Source: an uncultured Muribaculaceae bacterium (GTDB lineage: Bacteria; Bacteroidota; Bacteroidia; Bacteroidales; Muribaculaceae). From it: DNA of 64,000 nucleotides. Below the pieces are notes generated by a model, which was not told the DNA's origin, did not search any database, and was given only the letters and a program-made list of their open reading frames with translations. Below, piece after piece: positions 40,613-48,967 of this stretch. The first letter of the stretch is position 1. Every line of letters starts with the position of its first letter. The translations under genes were made by a program, and so were the position numbers. Location: positions 62,001 through 126,000 of the forward strand of contig CAJTQV010000005.1 of the NCBI GenBank assembly GCA_910578385.1, given 5' to 3'.

Positions 40613-41317
40613 TCAGGCTTTCTCGCCTGCGAAAAGTCCGTAAAGCACATATGCGACGATAAGCCACATAAGTCCGGGCACTCCCATGCAGAACACGAGA
40701 ACGGCGGCTGTCAGGATTAGCATCCAGCGCCATTGGTTGCCGCGCCAGCCCCAGGTCTTGAATTTCAGGGAGAAGAGGCGGAGCGGCGAGACCATCAGCC
40801 AGCTTTCTACTGCCATCACGGCGAGCACCCAGTACCATTCAGTCACAAATTGCGTGCCAATGTAGCAGAGCGACGAGTAACCGATCCAGAATATGGCGTT
40901 GGCCGGTATGGGAAGTCCGATGAATGAGGTGGTCTGACGTGTGTCGATATTGAATTTTGCCAGGCGCAACGCCCCGGCCACGGGTATCATGAACACGAGC
41001 CAGCGGGTCCATTCCTGCGCTCCGGTCGCGCCGAGGCAGTAGTACATTATCACGGCCGGAGCCACTCCGAAGCTCACCATATCGCAGAGCGAGTCGAGTT
41101 CCTTGCCGAGATTGGAATAGGCATGGAGCAGACGGGCCATGAATCCGTCGAGGAAGTCGGCCACAGCTGCTATGCCAATGAATATGTATGCCCAGTTGTA
41201 GGCCGGAAGTCCCCAGAGAGTGTCCGAGCCCCGGGCGGCACATAGAATGGACATGACACCCGCCGCCAGATTCATACATGTCACGGCGTTGGGTATATTG
41301 CGTGTTATTACGTTCAT
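40613..41317 (-). CDS. pssA: CDP-diacylglycerol-serine O-phosphatidyltransferase
   Basis: A 234-residue inner-membrane enzyme that makes phosphatidylserine. The CDP-alcohol phosphotransferase signature is complete: DFLDGFMARLLHAYSNLGKE followed by LDSLCDMVSFG. The remainder is six to seven hydrophobic helices, including FIGIAAVADFLDG, VTEWYWVLAVMAVESWLMV and MLILTAAVLVFCMGVPGLM. It follows psd by six bases, so synthesis and decarboxylation of phosphatidylserine are encoded together. Confidence 0.95.
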   Translation of the reverse strand: MNVITRNIPNAVTCMNLAAGVMSILCAARGSDTLWGLPAYNWAYIFIGIAAVADFLDGFMARLLHAYSNLGKELDSLCDMVSFGVAPAVIMYYCLGATGAQEWTRWLVFMIPVAGALRLAKFNIDTRQTTSFIGLPIPANAIFWIGYSSLCYIGTQFVTEWYWVLAVMAVESWLMVSPLRLFSLKFKTWGWRGNQWRWMLILTAAVLVFCMGVPGLMWLIVAYVLYGLFAGEKA

Positions 41318-41323
41318 TTCAGA

Positions 41324-41995
41324 TTATTTTGTTTCCGGTTTGACTATAGCCAGCGGTGTGAGACCGCCGCGTGTCACGTCACCTATCTTGAGGAGCACGT
41401 CTGCGTCGACCGGAAGATAGATGTCCACCCGCGACCCGAATTTGATGAACCCGAGGTGGTCGTCGATGTCGGCCTTCTCGCCCGGATACGCGTATGTGAC
41501 GATACGCCGCGCCATCGCGCCGGCTATCTGTCTAACCACAATGCGGCGTCCATTGTTCATGGTGATGCCCACGGTGCTGCGCTCGTTGTCGGTGCTGGCC
41601 TTGGGCAGATAGGCCGACAGGAAGCGGCCACGGTGGTGAGCCACATAGTCAACCGTGCCGTCCACCGGAAACCAGTTGGCGTGGACGTTCAGGGGCGACA
41701 TGAAGACCGAGACCATGATTGCCTCGCTGCGGAGCCATTCGTTCTCGCGGACGCGCTCCACGGCCACGACCTTGCCGTCGACCGAGCTGACCACGCGGTC
41801 CACACGCTCGCCACGGTAATGACGCTTGGGACAGCGGAAGAAATTGAACACGAACATATAGACCACAAACGACAGGGCCGACAGAAACGCGGGTATTATG
41901 TACGGGGGCATGAAGAGCCACACCGGCACGTTGAGCGCTGCCAGCACGATAAAAAGCAGAATCAATATGTTCGTTCCTTCGCGATGTATCTTCAC
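41324..41995 (-). CDS. psd: Phosphatidylserine decarboxylase
   Basis: A 223-residue pyruvoyl-dependent enzyme converting phosphatidylserine to phosphatidylethanolamine. The self-cleavage serine is in HLGFIKFGSRVDIYLP (FGS in place of LGST), and HVNWFP-like VHANWFPVDGTV is also present. One membrane hairpin lies near the N-terminus (ILILLFIVLAALNVPVWLFM). The frame is open back to 42154, but the promoter at 42039-42070 would place the transcript start inside that extension. The GTG at 41995 gives VKIHREG as N-terminus and the usual family length. Confidence 0.92.
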   Translation of the reverse strand: MKIHREGTNILILLFIVLAALNVPVWLFMPPYIIPAFLSALSFVVYMFVFNFFRCPKRHYRGERVDRVVSSVDGKVVAVERVRENEWLRSEAIMVSVFMSPLNVHANWFPVDGTVDYVAHHRGRFLSAYLPKASTDNERSTVGITMNNGRRIVVRQIAGAMARRIVTYAYPGEKADIDDHLGFIKFGSRVDIYLPVDADVLLKIGDVTRGGLTPLAIVKPETK

Positions 41996-42038
41996 AACAA
42001 ATCCGCCCCTCGCGGAGGCGCCTCTTGTTTCCAATCCG

Positions 42039-42070
42039 CAAATATACACAAAAATCTTAAAGTGTGCAAA
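42039..42070 (-). promoter_or_regulatory. Promoter of the psd-pssA operon
   Basis: On the minus strand, TTTG (42070-42067), a 20-base spacer, and TATATTTG (42046-42039). It gives a leader of about 37 bases to the GTG start and fixes the psd start. Confidence 0.8.
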
Positions 42071-42135
42071 AAAATCCCGACAGTAGACCTGAAACAACAG
42101 CAGATAACAATTATAGTGCAGGATTTTTTGATGCA

Positions 42136-42168
42136 AAAAAATCCCGGCAGCCATTACAGCTGCCGGGA
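42136..42168 (-). terminator. Terminator after the riboswitch-controlled surface protein
   Basis: CCCGGCAGC pairs with GCTGCCGGG around a seven-base loop. On the minus strand the stem is followed by ATTTTTTT. The 15-base sequence TGCAAAAAAATCCCG at its edge is repeated at 42065-42079 within the psd promoter. Confidence 0.85.
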
Positions 42169-42273
42169 ACGAAGCTAATACCAGAAATACTATTCCCGTC
42201 CGTAATCTGTGCGTTTATCTGTTTCTGTACTTATCCGTCATCTATATCCGCGCACTTATTTCATTGCGTCGGA

Positions 42274-45200
42274 TTAGCGGATGATGAGTTTCTTGGCTGT
42301 GCCGTTGTCTGCGGCTATCACGTAGATGCCGGGAAGGAGGGCGGTGTGGTGAGTGTGGCTGTCGGATTCGCTCACAAAGCGCTCTACGGTGTTGCCGGAG
42401 GCGTCTATCAACCGGAAACTTACACCGTTGTAACCGGTGACCAATATGTCGCGGCCTTCGGTACGGATTGAGGTTGCCGTGCCCGAAATGTTGCCGACAC
42501 CCGCGCCGATACCCTTTACATTGACATTGACTGCGTGATAAGACACTCGTCCGTTAGATTCGACAGCTATACCGATGGACTGCTCTCCCTGCTCTTTCGG
42601 AGTGACGGTGAGCGTCCGGCCATCTATCGACGCTTCAACCGGTGACACCGACCGCGCTGACCGCGCTGACTCGGCGTTATCAACAAGCGAGAAGCGGATG
42701 TTGGAATCAATGTGGTCGAGGTCTGTGGCATTGAGATTGACCTGTACAGGCGCACCACCCTCGGTCAGCTCAATGTCGTCAATCTCCTCCATCTCGGGAG
42801 CAAATACGTCGGGGAAGATGGGGAGAGCCGGGAACCAATAGTAGTCTTTCAGACGGACACTCTCAACCGAAAGGTCATCTACATTGAGGAAGTTCAGCCA
42901 GTTGTAACGGTAGTTGGCGTTGGGCGACGTAGTGGTGGCGAAAAGTATCGCGCCTACACGGTCGTCGTAACGCATCGAGGCATAGAGTTCCTGCGAGATA
43001 TTTCCGTTGATTCCCTCAACTTTCGGGAATGTGTAGAGAGGTTCCATATCGGTGGGGTCAGACTCGGTATCCCAGGCGTAGATCACGTTGCCGGTGGAGA
43101 CAATCGAAGATGCAGAGCCGTTCCAGAAAAGCATCTGGCGGTCAACCGAGCTGAAGAAGTTGTTGCTGCGCCATGAGCCCCAGCCTGTGGATATGACTCC
43201 GGGCACCTCGACAGGATCACGTTCCTCTTCGAGGGTAAGGGGACTGAGGGAGTGGAGCATGGAGTGACCGGCGGAGGCACCAGTCGCTGTCGCATACCAC
43301 ACCATACCGTCGGCAGTCTGGGTGATGGCCCCGATATTTGCGTCGGATATTGTCTTTACAACAGTGTCGGTGTCTGTGTCGATTATATGAAGACCTTTTC
43401 CCTGCTGCATGACGAACGCATGACCGGGACCGGCCACCATGTCACCTATCTGCTGGTTGTAGAGAGACTGGTTGCCGCCGATTGTCGAATCGTCACCCTC
43501 CTGGGTGTTGATGATTCCCGGAATGTCAGCATCGGCAAGAGTCATGTTGTTGTCCTCGTCCCAAGTCAGCACACGCACACCGGCATGATGACCGATGTAT
43601 GCCTTGCCGGCACGCACGCCGACACATGCGCGGCCATCACCGCCAATCTCGCTGAACGACGCGATGGTCCGGAGCGTGTTGGCATCGGCCACCACGAGAC
43701 GGCCACCGACCTGCCCGCGGATGTCGCCCGCGTCGTGGGCCTGTTTCGACATCACAAAAAGTTTGTCGCCGAATATCATGCCATATTGTGATGTGGCGCC
43801 GAATCCGGCATTGTCGTTGATTGTGGTGTAGGGGCGGTAGATAATCTCCTCGTCCGACGATACCACAGGCGCGGTCAGATAGTTGAGCGAGCCGTTCTTG
43901 TGTGTGAACCACTCCTCGTTGAGCCAGAAGGTTCCGGCCTTGAAATCCTCGTCGGGCATTTCCTGCTCCTTGACAACCACGTGGTAGCTGCGGCTCACGT
44001 TCTTGTTCTCGGCAGAGGTGAGCACGAGGTCAAACTCTCCGGCACGGTAGGTCACGAGTTCGGTAAACTTGCCCATTGTCACTCCGTCGGGCATATATCC
44101 GCTCACGGGATACGCGGTGGCGATGTTCTCATCGGTGGCGTTCTCGATTGTCATCAGCACGCTCTGGTTGGCCGAGGCAGGCATAGCCTTGGTGCGGAGA
44201 GCCAGCAGGTCGTGCGCCGTCAGCTCGATATCGCCGTCGAAGTCGCCGTCAAGAGCCACTGCTTTCACCGGGTTGGCCGCGACCTCGAATGAGAGCATAC
44301 CCTCCACGCCGTCGGCCTGACGGTACTCATTGTCGCCCGTCTCCTCCAGGCCGTAGAAATACTTGAGGTTCAGTATCGCGCTTGTCGCACCGCTTGACAC
44401 AGACATCTCCTCAAGCCAGTACTCGTAACCGGGATGTTGCTCGGCTTCTTCTGTCCAGGGTGCGGGGTAGACGTCCTGACGATAGAAAGGCACCGTGTTG
44501 AAGTTCTCATCGAAGAATTCAAGGAAGAACCGGGTGTAGGTGGCATCGGCCGGCTCATACTCAACCAAGTCGCGCAATGGTGTCGAGGGCATTGAGCCGC
44601 CGACCTGAACGCGTGTATCCTTGATCTTGGTTATGGGCTTCTCAGGGGCTACAATCTTCATGGGCATCTTTGCGCTCCATGTCGATTCAACCTTTTCTGC
44701 AGTTGAGCCGTAGGTCGAGAGGTTTACCTGCGCCATCACGTCGCGGGGAGCGGGGACATTTCGCTGCGGACCTTGCACACCTCCGCCCGGCTGGGCTACG
44801 AAATATTCGAAGTCAACGCGGACATAGGGACGTCCCTCCGCCTGCTCGGCCTGATTCTTGCCTTGAGTGTTGATTTTGAATGCACCTGCATCCCATGCGA
44901 AGTAGGCATAAGTGTGGCCAATGCCACCCGTGCGTGCCCATACGGGGATAATCATCTCGTCGGCTATCGGCATCTCGTAATTCTCGGGGAAGCGGGCACC
45001 AATCACGTCGGCCTCGGGGATATAGAAAGGATATTTCGGAGCTTCGGCCACAACCGAAGTATCCTTATCCTTGGGTTCGTAGACAAGGTAGATCACGCTG
45101 CCATCACCCGGTTTCCCGTCGGAATATATGTTCCATACGGACTCTTCGTTGCTGTCGGCATAGTGGTCGTACATCTCCACGATCGAACCTTTGTCCATGT

Positions 45201-46446
45201 TGTCGTAGGCATATCCGGCGGTGCCGATACGCTGCAGGCGGCTGTCCGCCTCGACTACGGCATCAACTATCTCGCCGGGTGTGGCTCCGTCGTTGAAGCG
45301 GACACCATATATGAGGTTGTCGACACCCTTGCGCGGCCCATCGTTCCATGTAATCATCACGGCGCCGAGTCTGTCACCCTCACCGACGGTATAACCGATT
45401 TTCGAGAAATCGACATACGCGTTTACCGGCGACGGCTCAACGGGAGCAGTGACATACGCCCCCCACGCGGGGTCCGCGGCATATGCAGCGGCATATTTGT
45501 CAGGAACAATCACGGAGATATTACCCTTGACGCTCTCCGCAAGGTTGAGCCCTGACGGAGGAACAGGAGCATCGCAGTATATGGTTGTGAGCGATGTCAA
45601 GCCCGAAAGATCAGGAATCTTTGTAACCTGATTGCCGAAGCGGAGTGTTTCAAGGCCGGTTACTTTGGCAATATTCACCGGAGACCATTTCTCGTCATAG
45701 TTGACAAGGTCGCGGTTGATTTCAATCTCCTTGCAGTTGACACCACGGCTGAAGGTGTTGAATGAGAATCTCAGATCCTCCCAGTCGGAGTTGGCGTTGA
45801 ATGTTATTTTACCGATTGTGCCGGCCGAACGGTCTGAACAGATTGTGCCGAAATCACCGAAATCATCAGTGATTGTTGTCAGCGTACCCGGGAAAACCAA
45901 TTCCGAGATATTTCCTCCCATATCGAATGTCCTTGTGAAACATCCGCTCCAAAGGGTCGTGAGTCCTTCGGGGAGAACAATCTTGCCTAAATTGCGGCAC
46001 ATGTAGAAACAGTTTCCCTTGATTTCCTTAAGGGTTGAGGGGAATCCGGTTGCAAGCTCCACGTTGGTGGCGTTGTAGAAAGCCTGGTACCCGATAACAG
46101 TCACACCCTCAGGGATACTCACCGTCTTGACAGAAGCACACCCCTGGAAAGCATAGTCTCCGATTGCGGTCACGTTGTAGTCTTTTCCGCCATACGAAAC
46201 GACTGCGGGGATTGTGACGGTTTCCTGCTGGATACTGTTTCCGGCTACATAACTGCCTTTCACATTGTCGGCATTGCAGAGTTCGACCGTCCCGTCATCG
46301 AGAAGATGATAGGGCAAGCCGTCGTAGAGGAAGAGTCCGTAGGTCCCGAAGTCTGACTCGGTGACATCCGCAGCCCGCGCCGTGATGGTCGGGGCCAGGA
46401 GTGTTCCGGTCAGAAGCAGGGAGATGAACAGTTTGTTTTCCTTCAT
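42274..46446 (-). CDS. Giant surface protein: LRR_5 plus BtuG/DUF5074-like propeller, B12 riboswitch-controlled
   Basis: A 1,390-residue exported protein. The signal peptide is residues 1-25. Residues 50-330 are BspA/LRR_5-type repeats (VTAIGDYAFQGCASVKTVSI). At about 345-480 a module reads LGAVMITWNDGPRKGVDNLI and AVVEADSRLQRIG, resembling domains seen in surface proteins of B12 loci. Beta-sandwich linkers follow to about 830. Residues 835-1215 look like a DUF5074/YncE-type propeller (GTFWLNEEWFTHKNGSLNYL, RLVVADANTLRTIASF, GLHIIDTDTDTVVKTI), the fold of the cobalamin-binding lipoprotein BtuG. The end (VERFVSES through TAKKLIIR) is a T9SS-type tail instead of a lipobox. It is likely to bind corrinoids outside the cell. 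Confidence 0.8.
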   Translation of the reverse strand: MKENKLFISLLLTGTLLAPTITARAADVTESDFGTYGLFLYDGLPYHLLDDGTVELCNADNVKGSYVAGNSIQQETVTIPAVVSYGGKDYNVTAIGDYAFQGCASVKTVSIPEGVTVIGYQAFYNATNVELATGFPSTLKEIKGNCFYMCRNLGKIVLPEGLTTLWSGCFTRTFDMGGNISELVFPGTLTTITDDFGDFGTICSDRSAGTIGKITFNANSDWEDLRFSFNTFSRGVNCKEIEINRDLVNYDEKWSPVNIAKVTGLETLRFGNQVTKIPDLSGLTSLTTIYCDAPVPPSGLNLAESVKGNISVIVPDKYAAAYAADPAWGAYVTAPVEPSPVNAYVDFSKIGYTVGEGDRLGAVMITWNDGPRKGVDNLIYGVRFNDGATPGEIVDAVVEADSRLQRIGTAGYAYDNMDKGSIVEMYDHYADSNEESVWNIYSDGKPGDGSVIYLVYEPKDKDTSVVAEAPKYPFYIPEADVIGARFPENYEMPIADEMIIPVWARTGGIGHTYAYFAWDAGAFKINTQGKNQAEQAEGRPYVRVDFEYFVAQPGGGVQGPQRNVPAPRDVMAQVNLSTYGSTAEKVESTWSAKMPMKIVAPEKPITKIKDTRVQVGGSMPSTPLRDLVEYEPADATYTRFFLEFFDENFNTVPFYRQDVYPAPWTEEAEQHPGYEYWLEEMSVSSGATSAILNLKYFYGLEETGDNEYRQADGVEGMLSFEVAANPVKAVALDGDFDGDIELTAHDLLALRTKAMPASANQSVLMTIENATDENIATAYPVSGYMPDGVTMGKFTELVTYRAGEFDLVLTSAENKNVSRSYHVVVKEQEMPDEDFKAGTFWLNEEWFTHKNGSLNYLTAPVVSSDEEIIYRPYTTINDNAGFGATSQYGMIFGDKLFVMSKQAHDAGDIRGQVGGRLVVADANTLRTIASFSEIGGDGRACVGVRAGKAYIGHHAGVRVLTWDEDNNMTLADADIPGIINTQEGDDSTIGGNQSLYNQQIGDMVAGPGHAFVMQQGKGLHIIDTDTDTVVKTISDANIGAITQTADGMVWYATATGASAGHSMLHSLSPLTLEEERDPVEVPGVISTGWGSWRSNNFFSSVDRQMLFWNGSASSIVSTGNVIYAWDTESDPTDMEPLYTFPKVEGINGNISQELYASMRYDDRVGAILFATTTSPNANYRYNWLNFLNVDDLSVESVRLKDYYWFPALPIFPDVFAPEMEEIDDIELTEGGAPVQVNLNATDLDHIDSNIRFSLVDNAESARSARSVSPVEASIDGRTLTVTPKEQGEQSIGIAVESNGRVSYHAVNVNVKGIGAGVGNISGTATSIRTEGRDILVTGYNGVSFRLIDASGNTVERFVSESDSHTHHTALLPGIYVIAADNGTAKKLIIR

Positions 46447-46543
46447 AACTGTCTGATTTAGTTAATTTGTTGTTTTAGTCTTTATTGTCGTTTACAGGTT
46501 CCTCTGCCGCTGGCAGAAGGAATGGTCAAGCTATGGACGGCAT

Positions 46544-46580
46544 AAAAAAGCCGCCTGCACGAATGGAATCGCACAGGCGG
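46544..46580 (-). terminator. Candidate riboswitch expression-platform terminator
   Basis: CCGCCTG (46551-46557) pairs with CAGGCGG (46574-46580) around a 16-base loop. On the minus strand six T residues follow. It lies between the aptamer and the start codon, where it could stop transcription when cobalamin is bound. Confidence 0.55.
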
Positions 46581-46750
46581 AGCTATGAAATATCTTTGAT
46601 GACGCGCGTGGCAGAGAATTTCCCGGCACGACGGATGTCAGATGCAATCCTTTGGAGACGACCGGTTCCGGTTTGCCGGATGGCGGCACGGTATTTGTCC
46701 GTTGGAATTGTCAGAAGATAGCCCATGGTCCCGCAGGCTTGAATCCAATA

Positions 46751-46963
46751 TGCGGTTATGGCAGGTCTTCTGACTTGTCCCCGGAGATAGCGTCTTCTCA
46801 GAGTCTTACGGCTCCAATGACGTGATGCTTCAGCGTTGTTACTGAGTGGTTCGGCAATGCTTCTCCGTTATGCAGGACTTACAGCAGCGGGTACTGTTCC
46901 GGACTCACACCGGATTCCCTCTTGATGCCCTGACGGTGACTCTTCACCGCGCGGCAACCATAA
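46751..46963 (-). promoter_or_regulatory. Cobalamin (AdoCbl) riboswitch
   Basis: On the minus strand the B12 box AAGTCAGAAGACCTGCC lies at 46776-46760, close to the AGCCAGGAGACCTGCC consensus. Upstream of it, GGGAATCCGGTGTGAGTCCG then GAACAGTACCCGCTGCTGTA (about 46919-46880) is the conserved core expected at that distance. GTTAT near the 5' end can pair with ATAAC after the box to close the aptamer. The only gene downstream is the 1,390-residue surface protein. No alternative promoter was seen between them. Confidence 0.9.
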
Positions 46964-46969
46964 CGCCGG

Positions 46970-47000
46970 CAAAGTTAACTATTTTTTCCCAACCACCAAA
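46970..47000 (-). promoter_or_regulatory. Promoter driving the cobalamin riboswitch
   Basis: On the minus strand, TTTG (47000-46997), a 19-base spacer, and TAACTTTG (46977-46970). Transcription would start at about 46963, just ahead of the aptamer. Confidence 0.8.
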
Positions 47001-47068
47001 CCCCGACCCCAAAAATATCCATGAATCCGATGTCCAAATCCCGGTTTATATGTGAGGTTTAAGTCTAA

Positions 47069-47863
47069 TCAGGCCGTGGTTGTGTCGGCGACAAGCATTG
47101 TGATGATGCCGATTGCCGGGTCGGAGTCGGGGTCTACGTACATTTTGTCTGACTCGAAGCTCATGAGCGAGTCGATGCTGCGGATATCCTGCCTGATTAT
47201 TTCCCGCAGAAGCTGGCCGCGCAGTGTTTTCAACAGTGTGGAGTGCGGTGTCTTCAGCGTGCCGCCGTCTGCAACGGACCGGAAGTCAACCTTTACCACG
47301 CGGAATGTCCGCCGAAGACGCCTCATGTCGAGACATTTGGCTCCATCGGCAGGAAGCAGGTCAAGTATCTCAGTCTCGCCATCGTTCTCCATCGACTCCA
47401 TCAGCAAAGGAGTGACAATCGGTTTCCAGTAGTTGGCCATCGTGGCTCCGGTGGGCGCAATGCGCGGTGTGAAATCAAGGCGGTACGGCTTCACAATGTC
47501 ATCGCCGCGCAACCAGCCGTAGAGCGACGAGATTATATCGACACATCCGTCTGCCCGCAGCTGTTCCTCCGGTGAGAGCGAAGCGTAATCGAGAGCCTTG
47601 AACACCACACCCGTGAACGCCGCCAAAGCCTTCTCTCCGGTGGCCTTGTTCGGAAATTCATAGGCCATCTTCAGAAACTCCGAGGCGAGCGCGGGACTGA
47701 CCTTCAAGGCAGCCGAAATCTCCTCCGGTTTCCACTCACTCCATCCCCTCATAAATGTCGTGGCTATAGAGTCAAGCCTCGGCCTATGGTCGGCCAACAG
47801 TTCCGGACCGACCTCCGCCCCACAGTCGGTCATAGTCTTCGATTCCGCTATCAGTATTCTCAT
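47069..47863 (-). CDS. yaaA: YaaA peroxide-stress protein
   Basis: A 264-residue YaaA/DUF328 protein. The start MRILIAESKTM, the central VFKALDYASLSPEEQLRADG and LYGWLRGDDIVKPYRLDF, and the late YWKPIVTPLL and FRVVKVDFRSVADGG are family-typical. In E. coli YaaA lowers free iron and limits Fenton damage during peroxide stress and is OxyR-controlled. Here it lies 80 bases downstream of oxyR on the same strand but has its own strong promoter. Confidence 0.92.
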   Translation of the reverse strand: MRILIAESKTMTDCGAEVGPELLADHRPRLDSIATTFMRGWSEWKPEEISAALKVSPALASEFLKMAYEFPNKATGEKALAAFTGVVFKALDYASLSPEEQLRADGCVDIISSLYGWLRGDDIVKPYRLDFTPRIAPTGATMANYWKPIVTPLLMESMENDGETEILDLLPADGAKCLDMRRLRRTFRVVKVDFRSVADGGTLKTPHSTLLKTLRGQLLREIIRQDIRSIDSLMSFESDKMYVDPDSDPAIGIITMLVADTTTA

Positions 47864-47902
47864 GATTCATCAATTATTAAAAGCAGCACTGCATCATGGC
47901 TG

Positions 47903-47934
47903 CAAATTTAGCCATTCCAAGCGAGTATAACAAA
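47903..47934 (-). promoter_or_regulatory. Promoter of yaaA
   Basis: On the minus strand, TTTG (47934-47931), a 20-base spacer, and TAAATTTG (47910-47903). This is a full consensus match 40 bases before the start codon. Confidence 0.8.
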
Positions 47935-47943
47935 TAAACAGTT

Positions 47944-48870
47944 TTACAGCCGGATTTTCCGTTGCCTGAGAGCGGTGTCAATCATGTGCTGGGGCACTAT
48001 CTTCTTCAAGGTATCGGCCACGGTGTTGAGGGTGCGCTCGCGAACGTAGTCCTCACGGATATACATCGAGACCTTACGCCATGAAAGATGGTCGCCCTCT
48101 ATGGCACGGACATTCGCCTGCTGGTGGCCGGAGAGCATCGGCAGGTGCATCTCGGGTATGATGGTATAACCGCCGTTGGCATCGACAATCCTTATGAGTG
48201 TGTCGATGTTTCCGGCTTCGTACACATGTCGCTTACCCTTGCGTCCCTTGCAGAAACTGAAAGCACTCTCGCGAAGACATTGCACCTCTTTCATGACCCA
48301 CAGATGTTCGTGTTCAAGCTCTTCCGGATTGAATACCAGCAGTTTGCGGCGGCATCCTTCCGACAGATATACGAAAAACCGCTCCGTATAAAGCGGAATC
48401 TCGAATATCCCGGCCTGGCTGAGTCCGGAAGTTGCGATTCCTGCATCGAGTGTGCCGTCAATCAGGGAGCGTGTCATCGCCTCAGGGCGCATTTCCTCGA
48501 CATGAAGCATGACCTGCGGATAATCGGACATGTAGATTCTTATGAAATCGGGCAATAGGTAGGGCGCGATGCTCGGCCCGACCGACAGCCGCAATTCCCC
48601 GGTGACATCACCTTTGATCTCATCGACCATCTCCTTTATGCGGTTGGCCTCCATCAACACAAGCCGAGCCTGCTTCACTATCGCGGCTCCGGTTGTGGTA
48701 GTCGATACTTTCCGGCTTGTTCGTTCAAAGAGCTTTACTCCCAGCTCCTCCTCCAGCTTGCCGACCATTCCGCTCAACGTCGGTTGGGTCACTTCAAGCG
48801 AGACTGCGGCCTCGGCAAAGCTCCGGTAGCGGTCTATCGCCTCTATGTATTTCAGTTGCTGTAGTGTCAT
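47944..48870 (-). CDS. oxyR: OxyR peroxide-sensing LysR regulator
   Basis: A 308-residue LysR-type activator. The N-terminal winged helix is MTLQQLKYIEAIDRYRSFAE with the HTH VTQPTLSGMVGKLEEELG. The sensing cysteines are C198 and C207 in VQCLRESAFSFCK, with the same nine-residue spacing as the redox pair of E. coli OxyR. The ATG at 48870 was chosen over a TTG at 48879 because it matches the family N-terminus. The divergent oxidoreductase gene and adjacent yaaA are likely targets, and a palindrome at its own start suggests autoregulation. Confidence 0.93.
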   Translation of the reverse strand: MTLQQLKYIEAIDRYRSFAEAAVSLEVTQPTLSGMVGKLEEELGVKLFERTSRKVSTTTTGAAIVKQARLVLMEANRIKEMVDEIKGDVTGELRLSVGPSIAPYLLPDFIRIYMSDYPQVMLHVEEMRPEAMTRSLIDGTLDAGIATSGLSQAGIFEIPLYTERFFVYLSEGCRRKLLVFNPEELEHEHLWVMKEVQCLRESAFSFCKGRKGKRHVYEAGNIDTLIRIVDANGGYTIIPEMHLPMLSGHQQANVRAIEGDHLSWRKVSMYIREDYVRERTLNTVADTLKKIVPQHMIDTALRQRKIRL

Positions 48871-48882
48871 GACTGCCAATTG

Positions 48883-48897
48883 ATAGATTTTATCTAT
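48883..48897. promoter_or_regulatory. Candidate OxyR operator
   Basis: ATAGATTTTATCTAT is a palindrome with six-base arms and matches the OxyR half-operator ATAGnTnnnAnCTAT. It covers the predicted oxyR transcription start. A looser second site (around 48921-48930) lies toward the divergent promoter. Confidence 0.65.
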
Positions 48898-48898
48898 A

Positions 48899-48906
48899 CA
48901 AAGATA
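48899..48906 (-). promoter_or_regulatory. Promoter -7 box of oxyR
   Basis: The minus strand reads TATCTTTG, directly upstream of the palindromic operator. No good -33 box was found. Confidence 0.6.
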
Positions 48907-48916
48907 ATTAAAAACA

Positions 48917-48948
48917 TTTGTTTATCTATAAATGTATCCATATCTTTG
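48917..48948 (+). promoter_or_regulatory. Promoter of the oxidoreductase fusion gene
   Basis: TTTG at 48917-48920, a 20-base spacer, and TATCTTTG at 48941-48948. The start codon is only 20 bases further, and the box lies next to the OxyR operator region. Confidence 0.8.
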
Positions 48949-48967
48949 CAAAAAAATTACGACGACA

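Noticed and set aside
41456..42178. Plus-strand open frame of 240 codons over psd
   Set aside because: Antisense to a clearly recognised psd, with no domain and His-rich shadow composition.
46485..46721. Plus-strand open frame in the riboswitch leader
   Set aside because: No recognisable protein features; it lies opposite the leader and terminator of the riboswitch transcript.
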